A stretch of DNA of 64,000 bases from an uncultured Lachnospiraceae bacterium. Lineage in GTDB: Bacteria; Bacillota; Clostridia; Lachnospirales; Lachnospiraceae. A model generated the notes under the pieces. That model did not search any database and was not told the origin of the DNA. It worked only from the letters and a program-made list of their open reading frames with translations. The position numbers and the translations under genes are program-made. The DNA lies in contig CAJUES010000012.1 of NCBI GenBank assembly GCA_910585765.1, positions 1 to 64,000 on the forward strand. Reading direction: 5' to 3'. Every line of letters starts with the position of its first letter. The stretch's first letter is position 1. Below, one piece after another: positions 28,695 through 37,220 of the stretch.

Positions 28695-29606
28695 ATGAAA
28701 AGACAGAAAACTAAGTTGGCAGGCCTTCAGAAACGGAAAGCCATCTCGGGGTACCTGTTCATCTCTCCGTTTATAATCGGTTTTTTAGCCTTCATGATAC
28801 AGCCGCTGATCCAGTCCCTGCACATGAGTTTCAGCGATGTGCAGCTGGGAGCGGGGGAATTCAAAACAGTTTGGAAGGGGCTGGACAATTACAATTATGC
28901 TTTCCGGGTGGATGCCAACTTTGTCAGGCTTCTCACGGAGGAGCTTTCAAGAATGGCGATCTATTCCGTGGCGATCATGGTATTCAGTTTCTTTGTTGCT
29001 CTGGTGCTGAACCAGAAATTTAAGGGCAGGGCGCTGGTTCGTTCCGTTTTCTTCCTGCCTGTGATCCTGGCGTCCGGCGTGATGCTCAAGCTGGATTCCG
29101 ACAACGCCCTGATGGCGGCTGTCGCACAGACTGTGGAGATGAACGCGCAGGGCACGACGGGCATCTCGGATGCGCTCCAGGAGATCCTCAGGACTACCGG
29201 TGTGGGTGTGAGGGCATTTGAGAAGTTGTTTGAGGTCATTGACAACATCTACGACGTGGCGATCTCATCGGGTATCCAGATCATTATCTTCCTGTCGGGA
29301 CTGCAGACCATCTCTGCCAGTATGTACGAGGCTGCGGACATCGAGGGTTGTACCAAGTGGGAGAGTCTCTGGAAAATCACCTTCCCCATGGTCAGTTCCC
29401 TTTTCCTTGTGAACTGGATCTACACGGTGGTGGACTTCTGCATGAGATCGGACAATGAAGTCATTGAAAAGATCACGACATATATGAATGTAAACCTGAA
29501 TTACGGGCTGGCATCCGCTATGTCATGGACATATTTCGTGCTGGTCATGGCGATCATCGGAGTGAGTTCAATTATCATCTCGAAGGGGGTTTACTACTAT
29601 GACTAA
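28695..29606 (+). CDS. Carbohydrate ABC importer permease, second system (MalF type)
   Basis: A 303-residue permease beginning with a basic tail and KRKAISGYLFISPFIIGF. The EAA loop reads EAADIEGCTKWESLWKITFP. An insertion of about 55 residues (VAQTVEMNAQGTTGISDALQ onward) between membrane spans is longer than usual and may form an external domain touching the binding protein. The preferred ATG at 28695 lies 9 bases after AAAGGA; ATGs at 28671 and 28689 are in frame. It overlaps the next permease by 8 bp. Confidence 0.87.
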   Translation: MKRQKTKLAGLQKRKAISGYLFISPFIIGFLAFMIQPLIQSLHMSFSDVQLGAGEFKTVWKGLDNYNYAFRVDANFVRLLTEELSRMAIYSVAIMVFSFFVALVLNQKFKGRALVRSVFFLPVILASGVMLKLDSDNALMAAVAQTVEMNAQGTTGISDALQEILRTTGVGVRAFEKLFEVIDNIYDVAISSGIQIIIFLSGLQTISASMYEAADIEGCTKWESLWKITFPMVSSLFLVNWIYTVVDFCMRSDNEVIEKITTYMNVNLNYGLASAMSWTYFVLVMAIIGVSSIIISKGVYYYD

Positions 29607-30606
29607 GTTAAAGACAGCAAAAAATAGAGATTTCTGGGAGCGGAACAGAAAATCCGGCGGCTATCTCCTGCGCAGGACCGTGATGGGATACGGTGTCAGC
29701 ATATGCCGGGCGATATTGCTTTTCGGGTTGTGTTTCCTGATCCTGCAGCCCTTGTTGAACAAGATCTCGGTGAGCTTTATGACCGAGGGAGACCTGTATG
29801 ATCCCATCGTTATCTCCATCCCGCTGAATTTTACCACGGAGAATTATCGTCTGGCGGCAGGACTTATGGAGTACGGAAAGAGTTTGTTCAATTCGCTTGC
29901 GATCGCGCTGACAGTCTCGATCGTGCAGGTGTCGATGTGTACACTGGTGGGGTACGGTTTCGCGCGTTTCCAGTTCCCGCTGAAACGGTTCTGGTTCGCC
30001 TGTGTGATGGTCATGATCCTGATCCCGCCCCAGGTGATCTCCACTTCACTGCATCTGCACTTCCGGTATTTTGATGTGCTGGGTATTTTCGAGATGGTGA
30101 CGGGTGCTCCCGTGAACCTGCGCGGTTCCGTGCTGCCCTATTACATGATGTCATTTGGCTGTATGGGGTTGAAGAACGGACTTTATATCTATATGATCCG
30201 GCAGTTCTTCCGCAATATTCCAAAGGAGATGGAGGAGGCTGCCTACGTGGACGGCTGCGGCACGCTCAAGACTTTTGTCAGCATCATGCTGCCGGACGCG
30301 AAGCCGATCCTCACGTCCTGCTTCCTGTTCTCGTTCGTATGGCAGTGGACAGACGGTTTTTATTCCAGCATGTTCTTAGGCCAGATAAGCCTTCTCAGCA
30401 TCAAACTCAAGCAGCTGCCGGACACATTCGGCGGTTACATGGCGAGGATCACCGGCTCATCAAGTTCGGCGGGTGTTTCCGTCCCCTACACGAACTGTAT
30501 GCTGGCAACAGGTACCCTGATGGTGATCGTGCCGCTGATCGTGCTGTATCTGTACGCACAGAAAGGCTTTGTGGAGAGTCTGAGCAGCACAGGTATCAAG
30601 ATGTAA
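29599..30606 (+). CDS. Carbohydrate ABC importer permease, second system (MalG type)
   Basis: A 335-residue permease with a long basic N-terminal tail (FWERNRKSGGYLLRRTVMG) before six membrane segments. The EAA loop is EAAYVDGCGTLKTFVSIMLP. Its start overlaps the preceding gene by 8 bp. With that gene and the lipoprotein at 30751 it forms a second importer, again without an ATPase gene. The gene order (permease, permease, binding protein) is the reverse of the first importer, so this system is not a simple tandem duplicate of it. Confidence 0.88.
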   Translation: MTKLKTAKNRDFWERNRKSGGYLLRRTVMGYGVSICRAILLFGLCFLILQPLLNKISVSFMTEGDLYDPIVISIPLNFTTENYRLAAGLMEYGKSLFNSLAIALTVSIVQVSMCTLVGYGFARFQFPLKRFWFACVMVMILIPPQVISTSLHLHFRYFDVLGIFEMVTGAPVNLRGSVLPYYMMSFGCMGLKNGLYIYMIRQFFRNIPKEMEEAAYVDGCGTLKTFVSIMLPDAKPILTSCFLFSFVWQWTDGFYSSMFLGQISLLSIKLKQLPDTFGGYMARITGSSSSAGVSVPYTNCMLATGTLMVIVPLIVLYLYAQKGFVESLSSTGIKM

Positions 30607-30750
30607 TGGTTATGGTATAAGTTTCTGCTGTCCGCTCTGGGATGCGGGCAGGCGGAAGTTTATATAAAAGAAACAACGCATGGCCAGGAACCCGTGCGCA
30701 AGTATGTGCCTGTACCTATAATAGCAGGTGCAGCAAGAATGGAGGATAAT
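30607..30750 (+). other. Structured intercistronic leader before the second binding-protein gene
   Basis: CTGTCCGC at 30628-30635 can pair with GCGGGCAG at 30644-30651 (one G-U pair). A second weaker stem, CGCATGG with CCGTGCG near 30680-30700, follows. No T-tract is present. Such a gap before a binding-protein gene may raise its expression over the permeases through RNA processing or an internal promoter; no clear -35/-10 pair was found. Confidence 0.35.
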
Positions 30751-32337
30751 ATGAAAAGAAAAATGTTAAACAGATTGATGGCGGCTTCTATTGCTGCTAT
30801 AATGACGGTCAGCATGACTGGCTGTGGAGGTAATGCAGATCAGCCTGCAAGCAGCGGAGATCAGACCAGCGGGGACACACAGGCAAATGCCGGGGGGCAG
30901 ACTGGCGGCGAGACGAAGACGGATGAGGCGGAGCCTGCAGGCAGCGAGGCACAGACTGAGACGACAGGGGAGGATGAAGATCTGACACCCGAAGTGCGGA
31001 TTGATCCCAATACAGGCGAGCCGTTTGACCTGGGCGGTATGGAGATCATCATTGCTGACTGGTGGACAGGTGAGCCGGAGGATCCCAAGACAGACTTTCA
31101 GGCAGCACAGAGAGAGTACCGCGAGTGGGTTCAGGAGACATATAACTTCAAAATGGTTCAGAAGAATTACGCTGGCTGGGGCTGGGGTGAAGGCTCGATC
31201 GGAGAGGCGTTTGTGCAGGCGGCTACCTCAGGAAGCGATGAAAATATCATTTACGTGCTGACAAACTCCGCGGCTACAGCGGCAGATGTAAGCCAGGGAT
31301 TGATGTATGATCTGACGAAGCTTGATGGCGATGTGATCGATCTCTCTGCCGAGAAGTGGCAGACGAACGGCGAGGTAAACAGCTGGAAGGTAGACGATGC
31401 CGTATATTGCTTCTGTACGGGTCCTTCAGAGCCCAGAGGAGGTCTGTATTTTAACAAGACCGTCTTAAAGGATGCCGGGATCGACCCTGAGACGATCTAC
31501 GATATGCAGCTCAATGGAGAGTGGACATGGGATGCATGGGTTGACATCATGAAGGAAGTACAGAGGGATACGGACAACGACGGACAGAATGATGTATTCG
31601 GATGTGTACAGAACAACGGCGGTATGGTATATATGTGCGTACGCTCTAACGGTGGTCAGCTTGTGACCAAGAACAGCGACGGTACATACACAATGACTGC
31701 TGACAGCGATGTAGTGAGAGAGGCGCTGCATTTTGCTATTGACACTGTTACAAACAACTATTTCCTGGATTACGGCAACGAGGAAGGAACGAACTGGGAA
31801 GACTACAAGAACCTCTTTATGAGCGGCAAGGCAGCTTTCATGTTTGACGAGGCATACTGCGCATATGAGGGCGGCTGGCTGACAGGTCAGAAGCCTGTGG
31901 AAGTAAACGGTGTGACACTGGATCAGAGCGTTGACTATGGATTCGTAATGTTCCCGAAGGGACCTAAGGGAGACAATGTGACGAACAAGAACAACAATCT
32001 TTTCTGCATGCCTGCTTCTTACAGCGATGAGAAGGCAAGACAGATCATGTTTGCCTATGACGTGTGGACAGAGGATGTTCCGGGTTATGAAGGCTACTAT
32101 GAGCTGCTGGATAACCTCTACGGCGGCATGAAGGATACACGTTCCGTGGACGAGACGATCGACATGATGACAACGAGGGGTGTTGATGACTGGCACTCAA
32201 TCGTTCCGAACTTCAACCCGAATGATGATTTCCTGTGGAAGCTGGGTGTAGGCGAGGACGTTGATGCGATCTTAGAGCAGAACCTGCCAGCATGGCAGAC
32301 GGCTGTCGATGAGTTTAACGCTTCCCTGAAGAAATGA
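30751..32337 (+). CDS. Extracellular sugar-binding lipoprotein of the second ABC importer
   Basis: The 528-residue lipoprotein has a type II signal peptide with lipobox SMTGCGG. A low-complexity linker rich in Gly, Ser, Thr and acidic residues follows (to about residue 85), then a solute-binding fold (YFNKTVLKDAGIDPETIYD, WTWDAWVDIMKEVQ, MFPKGPKGDNVTNKNNNLFC). It would capture oligosaccharides for the two permeases just upstream. Unlike the first system's binder it lacks lectin-like repeats and is lipid-anchored. GGAGG at 30741-30745 supports the ATG at 30751. A strong terminator follows at 32399. Confidence 0.9.
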   Translation: MKRKMLNRLMAASIAAIMTVSMTGCGGNADQPASSGDQTSGDTQANAGGQTGGETKTDEAEPAGSEAQTETTGEDEDLTPEVRIDPNTGEPFDLGGMEIIIADWWTGEPEDPKTDFQAAQREYREWVQETYNFKMVQKNYAGWGWGEGSIGEAFVQAATSGSDENIIYVLTNSAATAADVSQGLMYDLTKLDGDVIDLSAEKWQTNGEVNSWKVDDAVYCFCTGPSEPRGGLYFNKTVLKDAGIDPETIYDMQLNGEWTWDAWVDIMKEVQRDTDNDGQNDVFGCVQNNGGMVYMCVRSNGGQLVTKNSDGTYTMTADSDVVREALHFAIDTVTNNYFLDYGNEEGTNWEDYKNLFMSGKAAFMFDEAYCAYEGGWLTGQKPVEVNGVTLDQSVDYGFVMFPKGPKGDNVTNKNNNLFCMPASYSDEKARQIMFAYDVWTEDVPGYEGYYELLDNLYGGMKDTRSVDETIDMMTTRGVDDWHSIVPNFNPNDDFLWKLGVGEDVDAILEQNLPAWQTAVDEFNASLKK

Positions 32338-32398
32338 TCATGAAGTAAAATTCGCGGCAACGCTGTACCAGATCAAATAAATAGTGATTAACAGACAT

Positions 32399-32432
32399 GG
32401 GGATGGTGTTTTCCGAGCGCCATCCCCTTTTT
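32399..32432 (+). terminator. Rho-independent terminator after the second importer
   Basis: GGGGATGG at 32399-32406 pairs with CCATCCCC at 32420-32427 and is followed by at least five T residues. It ends the transport operon 60 bp after the lipoprotein gene. The next ribosome site (AAAGGA at 32435) abuts it, so read-through could regulate the downstream operon. Confidence 0.85.
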
Positions 32433-32447
32433 GGAAAGGATGAAAAG

Positions 32448-33428
32448 ATGGAGGTTTGGTTTCATCTGCCGGGGCTGCGGCAGAATTATCCGCTGAATAT
32501 GATGCTGCTGTCAATGCTTGAGAAAAGGCCGCATTATTTCAGGGAAGGCGTGAAGATCGCGTCCTTTTTCGGAGAGTTTCCCATGTCGCTCTGGAATGGC
32601 GGCAGGCGCTCGCCAAACGACCAGTGTGACGCGGGGTATATACAGAGTGCGGTCAAAAGCATCAACGACAAGGGCGTGTCCGTGCGCTATACCTACACGA
32701 ACATGTTCCTTGACGAGGAGGATCTGAGGGATCCCTACTGCAATTTCTGCATGAAGACGGCGGATAACGGGAAGAACGAGGTTCTTGTCGTGTCGCCGCT
32801 CCTGGAGGAATATGTGCGCAGGAACTATCCGGGCTTCAAGATCAACAGCTCTACCTGCAAGGAGATCCGTGATATCGACGCGGTGAATGAGGAGCTGAAA
32901 AAAGATTACCACCTCGTGGTGCTGGATTACAATTTCAACAACCGCTTTGACGAGCTGGAAAGGATCCAGGACAAAGGGCGGTGCGAGATCCTCGTGAATG
33001 CGGTGTGCCAGCCGGATTGTCCAAGACGGGGCAGGCACTACGAGAACGAGGCGAAGAACCAGCGCATCATGCTCGAAAACCGCACACGCACTCCCGACAG
33101 GCAGATCCCTCTGGAACCCTGGCACTGCGACTACGGGGAGCACAATGAGTTTGCCACGATACAGAGTTACTGCACTTACGTGTCGCCCGTGGATATCTGG
33201 GAGAAATACGTGCCGATGGGTTTTACCAATTTCAAGCTGGAAGGAAGGACGGCGAACCTCTTTTATATCATGGAGGTTTACTGCCACTATCTGATACGCC
33301 CCGAGTACCGTGTGGATGCCGCGACCACGCTGCTCAACAGCATGGCGGCGAGCAGGCTGATCACGGTGGGAAGGCCAAGGCCCTCCAAATGGCAGCAGCG
33401 GCGGGAAGGGAGGTCTGACAATGGCTGA
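32448..33428 (+). CDS. Four-cysteine protein, possibly U32-like (paralogue A)
   Basis: A 326-residue cytoplasmic protein that I cannot name with certainty. It starts VWFHLPGLRQNYPLN, and the alternation of hydrophobic strands and helices fits a barrel. A conserved block, ILVNAVCQPDCPRRGRHY, is followed by Cys residues at WHCDYGEH and QSYCTYV, giving Cys-x3-Cys-x35-Cys-x14-Cys. That recalls the iron-sulphur cysteine sets of U32 relatives such as UbiU and UbiV, but this is inference. The neighbouring gene is a clear paralogue and overlaps it by 8 bp. The ATG at 32448 follows AAAGGA. A link to hemicellulose use rests on position only. Confidence 0.55.
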   Translation: MEVWFHLPGLRQNYPLNMMLLSMLEKRPHYFREGVKIASFFGEFPMSLWNGGRRSPNDQCDAGYIQSAVKSINDKGVSVRYTYTNMFLDEEDLRDPYCNFCMKTADNGKNEVLVVSPLLEEYVRRNYPGFKINSSTCKEIRDIDAVNEELKKDYHLVVLDYNFNNRFDELERIQDKGRCEILVNAVCQPDCPRRGRHYENEAKNQRIMLENRTRTPDRQIPLEPWHCDYGEHNEFATIQSYCTYVSPVDIWEKYVPMGFTNFKLEGRTANLFYIMEVYCHYLIRPEYRVDAATTLLNSMAASRLITVGRPRPSKWQQRREGRSDNG

Positions 33429-34326
33429 GAGAGGTTTCTGGCATCTGCCGGGATTTTGTTACTACAGGCAGTTAAATTGCGCGGTGATCACGCTGATGGA
33501 GCAGTACCCGGAATGTTTCCGTGAGGGGTACAGGATCGGATCCGTCTACGGGACTTTCCCGGGCGCTATCTGGAACGGCGGGCGTGTGGTCATGGGGATC
33601 GCCGGGAAGAGGGATATCGAGGCGACCCTGAAACTCTATAACAGCAAGGGCGTGCCGGTGCGGTTCACGTGGACGAACGCTGTCCTGGAGGAAAAGCATG
33701 TCCAGGATACCTACTGCAACCTCATCATGCGGCTTGCGGATAACGGCATGAACCAGGTGCTTGTCAACACTTCGGTGCTGGAGGACTATATCCGGCGCGA
33801 GTGGCCGCGGTTTCCGTTGATCTCATCCACCACAAAGAGGATCGTGCAGACGGAAGGGGTGCTCAGGGAGCTGGAGCGGGGGTATCATCTGGTCGTCCTG
33901 GACTATGATCTGAACCACAATGAAAGCGCGCTAAAGGAGTTAGAGCCCCATGCGGGGCGCATAGAACTGCTGGTGAACGAGGTGTGCACACCGGGCTGCC
34001 AGCGGCGTGCGGAGCATTATGCACAGCAGTCAAGGGCGCAGCTTGAGTTCGATGTGAAGGATGTCTTTCAATGTCCCAACGCCAATCCCAACAAGACTTT
34101 CGCGGAGTGCACAAAGCGCCCGGCGTTCATATCCAATGATGAGATCGGAAGTTATATTGAGAGAGGATTTGTGAATTTTAAGATCGCTGGCAGGGGTATG
34201 CCCTATCAGTATGTGCTGGACGCGTATCTGTATTTCCTTGTGAGGGAGGAGAAACAAAAGTTTATGCGCGAAAAGATCGGTCAATTTGTGGCGGATGCCG
34301 CAAAGAAGACGGAGGGAAGAAAATGA
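33421..34326 (+). CDS. Four-cysteine protein, possibly U32-like (paralogue B)
   Basis: The 301-residue paralogue of the previous protein starts GFWHLPGFCYYRQLN and shares WNGGR, the run KGVPVRFTWTNAVLEEKHVQ, LVVLDYDLN and the block LLVNEVCTPGCQRRAEHY. Its four cysteines follow Cys-x3-Cys-x24-Cys-x11-Cys. The two proteins differ in the stretch between cysteine pairs, which suggests distinct subunits of a heterodimer rather than redundant copies. The start overlaps paralogue A by 8 bp, and its stop overlaps the GH5 gene by 4 bp (ATGA). No signal peptide is seen. The function is unknown. Confidence 0.55.
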   Translation: MAERGFWHLPGFCYYRQLNCAVITLMEQYPECFREGYRIGSVYGTFPGAIWNGGRVVMGIAGKRDIEATLKLYNSKGVPVRFTWTNAVLEEKHVQDTYCNLIMRLADNGMNQVLVNTSVLEDYIRREWPRFPLISSTTKRIVQTEGVLRELERGYHLVVLDYDLNHNESALKELEPHAGRIELLVNEVCTPGCQRRAEHYAQQSRAQLEFDVKDVFQCPNANPNKTFAECTKRPAFISNDEIGSYIERGFVNFKIAGRGMPYQYVLDAYLYFLVREEKQKFMREKIGQFVADAAKKTEGRK

Positions 34327-35702
34327 GGAAGAGAGTGGTTTTGCTGACAGTGCTGCTGGCGGGGGTGCTCCTGTCTGGCTGCGGGCAGACGGCGGCGCAG
34401 ACACCTGTACAGACGGCGGAAACGGAGGTAGAGGAATTGGACAATAAGTTGAATAATGAATTGGAGACAGAGACAGACTTGAAATCGACAGTGCAGGATA
34501 ATACAACGGAATCAGAAGAGACAGAAACAGTGACACAGGCGCAGGAACCAGTCGTCGAACAGAAGGATGACGGTGTGCGCTGGCAGGACTTTGTGGCGGA
34601 TATGGGCATGGGCTGGAATCTGGGAAATACTTTTGACGCGATCGATTGCAGCGGGCTTTCCGACGAACTTGACTATGAGGGCGCATGGCTGCCCGGCAGT
34701 ACCAGGACGACGAGGGAGATGATCGGTCTGGTGAAAGAGCAGGGGTTCCGCACGGTCAGGATCCCGGTGTCATGGCACAACCATGTCGACATCACGGCGG
34801 ACGAAGACGGAAAAACGGTCTATACCATCAGTGATGCATGGATGGGCAGGGTGCGGGAAGTCGTGGATTACTGCTATGATGAGGGGCTCTATGTCGTCAT
34901 CAACATCCATCACGACGACAACAAGGACAAGCGCTTTATCTATCCGACAGCGGAGTGTCAGGAGCAGTCGATCAACTATATCACGCAGATCTGGACGCAG
35001 GTGGCAGAGGAGTTTGCAGCGTATGACCTTCATCTGATCTTTGAGGTGGTCAACGAGGTGCGTCTCTCAGGCACGGACGATGAGTGGACGCCGGACACGC
35101 TCAATTCGCAGGAGGCGCAGCGCATCATCAACACGTACTCCCAGGCGGGCGTCGACGCGATCCGCGCGGTGGACAGCGGATATAACGCCTCGCGTTTCAT
35201 CATGTGCACAGGTTACGCCGGGAATCTGTATTCCTACAAAAACCAGGTGCTTCCGACAGACAAGGGCGGTTATCCCAACCGGATCATGGTGTCGACGCAC
35301 CCCTACTCCCCCTACTTTTTCTGCATGGATGTGTCGGAGAACGGCAGGAGCGTGTTTGACGAGCAGGTGCAGAGCGACGTGCGGGAAGTGTTTCGCGTGA
35401 TCGACCAGCAGTGGACCTCAAAGGATGTGCCGGTCGTCATCAGCGAGTGGGGCACGATCCTGAAGGCGGACAACGAGGAGTCGCGCAGGGAGCACGCGTC
35501 ATACTATGTCAATCAGGCGGTCACGGCTTGCAAGGACTCGGCGGGCGAGACGGTGCAGATCCCGTGCATCCTGTGGGACAACGGCAGCATCGCGGATGTG
35601 ACGAAGGGGGAGACCTTCGGCTATCTCGACAGGCAGAACGTGACCTGGTTTGACCAGGGGTACGTGGATGCGGTCATAGATGCCTGCAGCGGAGATTCAT
35701 AA
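34323..35702 (+). CDS. GH5 endo-glycanase lipoprotein (cellulase family A)
   Basis: A 459-residue surface lipoprotein. The signal peptide ends in the lipobox LLSGCGQ, followed by an acidic, Thr/Glu-rich linker to about residue 80. The GH5 barrel begins MGMGWNLGNTFDA. VVINIHHDD and FEVVNEVR hold acid/base Glu245, and VVISEWGT holds nucleophile Glu375. The layout resembles GH5 subfamily 4, whose members cut xyloglucan, mannan or mixed-linkage glucan; the substrate cannot be fixed here. The ATG at 34323 overlaps the paralogue B stop. Together with GH31, it suggests that the locus handles xyloglucan or beta-glucan as well as xylan. Confidence 0.9.
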   Translation: MRKRVVLLTVLLAGVLLSGCGQTAAQTPVQTAETEVEELDNKLNNELETETDLKSTVQDNTTESEETETVTQAQEPVVEQKDDGVRWQDFVADMGMGWNLGNTFDAIDCSGLSDELDYEGAWLPGSTRTTREMIGLVKEQGFRTVRIPVSWHNHVDITADEDGKTVYTISDAWMGRVREVVDYCYDEGLYVVINIHHDDNKDKRFIYPTAECQEQSINYITQIWTQVAEEFAAYDLHLIFEVVNEVRLSGTDDEWTPDTLNSQEAQRIINTYSQAGVDAIRAVDSGYNASRFIMCTGYAGNLYSYKNQVLPTDKGGYPNRIMVSTHPYSPYFFCMDVSENGRSVFDEQVQSDVREVFRVIDQQWTSKDVPVVISEWGTILKADNEESRREHASYYVNQAVTACKDSAGETVQIPCILWDNGSIADVTKGETFGYLDRQNVTWFDQGYVDAVIDACSGDS

Positions 35703-35789
35703 GGACAGGGCAGGCGAGCCGGGTGCTGCTGGCAGGACTGGCTGGGTGCCATGGAAGGGAAAACAGATTTGGAAAGGAATGGTGCGAAT

Positions 35790-37220
35790 ATGAGTAAAAC
35801 AGTGAAGCAGGCGTTGAATCCATACCTGCCCCCGTGGGAGTACATACCGGACGGTGAGCCGTATGTGTTCGGGGACAGGGTGTATGTCTACGGCTCGCAT
35901 GACTATTATAACGGGTATGTGTTCTGTATGGGGGACTATGTGTGCTGGTCGGCGCCGGTGGATGATCTGGGCAGCTGGCGCTATGAGGGCGTGATCTACC
36001 CAAAGGACGCCGATCCGCTGAACAGGGACGGGAAAATGTGTCTGTATGCGCCCGATATCACGGTAGGTCCGGACGGCAGATATTATCTGTATTATGTGCT
36101 CGATAAGGTCAGTGTCGTGTCGGTCGCGGTCTGCGACACGCCGGCGGGGAAGTTTGAATTTTACGGTTATGTACACTACGACGATAACACCCGCCTCGGT
36201 GAGCGGGAAGGCGACGAGCCCCAGTTTGATCCAGGGGTGCTGACGCTGGGCGGCAGCACCTATCTGTACACCGGGTTCTGCCCGCGCGGAGACCGCGCGA
36301 GGAGCGGCGCCATGGTGACGGTGCTCGATGCGGATATGCTCACGGTCACAGAGGCGCCGCGCATCATTGTTCCTGGCTGTGAGTACAGCGAGGGGACGGG
36401 ATATGAAGGACATGAGTACTTTGAGGCGGCATCGATCCGCGTGGTGGGGGAAAAATATTATTTTATCTACTCGTCCATCGTGATGCATGAGCTGTGCTAC
36501 GCGGTCAGCGACAAGCCTGACGGGGGATTTGTCTATGGGGGTGTCATCGTCAGCAACTGCGATCTGCACATAGACAGCTACAAGCCGGCCGACCGTCCGA
36601 TGGCATACGGTGCGAATAACCATGGCAGTATGGTGGAGATCGGCGGATCATGGTATATTTTCTACCACCGTCACACGAATGGTACATGGTACAGCCGTCA
36701 GGGCTGTGCGGAGAAGATCGAGATGCTTTCTGACGGAACGATCGTGCAGGCGGAGATGACCTCCTGCGGATTGAATGGCGGACCGCTTGTGGGCGAGGGC
36801 GAGTACGGGGCATATCTTGCCTGCAATCTGTTTACGGATACGGTTTCCGTCTATGTCGGGGACGACCGTTTCCCGAAGATCATGCAGGACGGGCGCGACG
36901 GCGACGAGAATCCGGGCTATATCGGCAATATGAGGGATACCGCGACGGCAGGGTTCAAGTATTTCGACTGCAGGCATGTGACGGCGGTATCGATCAGGAC
37001 ACGCGGCTATGCGGAGGGCTGTTTTGAGGTCCGGACGAAGTGGGACGGGGAGGTGCTCGCGCGCATTCCGATCCACAACACCAATGTCTGGGAGGAGTAC
37101 AGCGCGCCGATCGCGCTCGATGACGGTGTGCATGCGCTCTACCTCACTTACAGGGGCGGCGGAAATGCATCGCTGCTGTCTTTTGCGCTGAAAACAGGGA
37201 CGGAGGATAAAATGCAATGA
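35790..37220 (+). CDS. GH43 glycosidase with C-terminal CBM6-like domain
   Basis: The 476-residue protein has a GH43 propeller (about residues 1-310) with YAPDITVGPDGRYYLYY, GVLTLGGSTYLYTGF, EYFEAASIRVVGEKYYFIY (candidate acid Glu) and NNHGSMVEIGGSWYIFYH. The C-terminal 130 residues form a CBM6-like sandwich (AGFKYFDCRHVTAVSIRT to HALYLTYRGGG). This arrangement is common in arabinofuranosidases and xylosidases acting on arabinoxylan. No signal peptide is visible. The ATG at 35790 is preceded by AAGGA; an ATG at 35751 is in frame. The final TGA overlaps the chemoreceptor start (ATGA), indicating translational coupling to a sensor gene. Confidence 0.85.
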   Translation: MSKTVKQALNPYLPPWEYIPDGEPYVFGDRVYVYGSHDYYNGYVFCMGDYVCWSAPVDDLGSWRYEGVIYPKDADPLNRDGKMCLYAPDITVGPDGRYYLYYVLDKVSVVSVAVCDTPAGKFEFYGYVHYDDNTRLGEREGDEPQFDPGVLTLGGSTYLYTGFCPRGDRARSGAMVTVLDADMLTVTEAPRIIVPGCEYSEGTGYEGHEYFEAASIRVVGEKYYFIYSSIVMHELCYAVSDKPDGGFVYGGVIVSNCDLHIDSYKPADRPMAYGANNHGSMVEIGGSWYIFYHRHTNGTWYSRQGCAEKIEMLSDGTIVQAEMTSCGLNGGPLVGEGEYGAYLACNLFTDTVSVYVGDDRFPKIMQDGRDGDENPGYIGNMRDTATAGFKYFDCRHVTAVSIRTRGYAEGCFEVRTKWDGEVLARIPIHNTNVWEEYSAPIALDDGVHALYLTYRGGGNASLLSFALKTGTEDKMQ

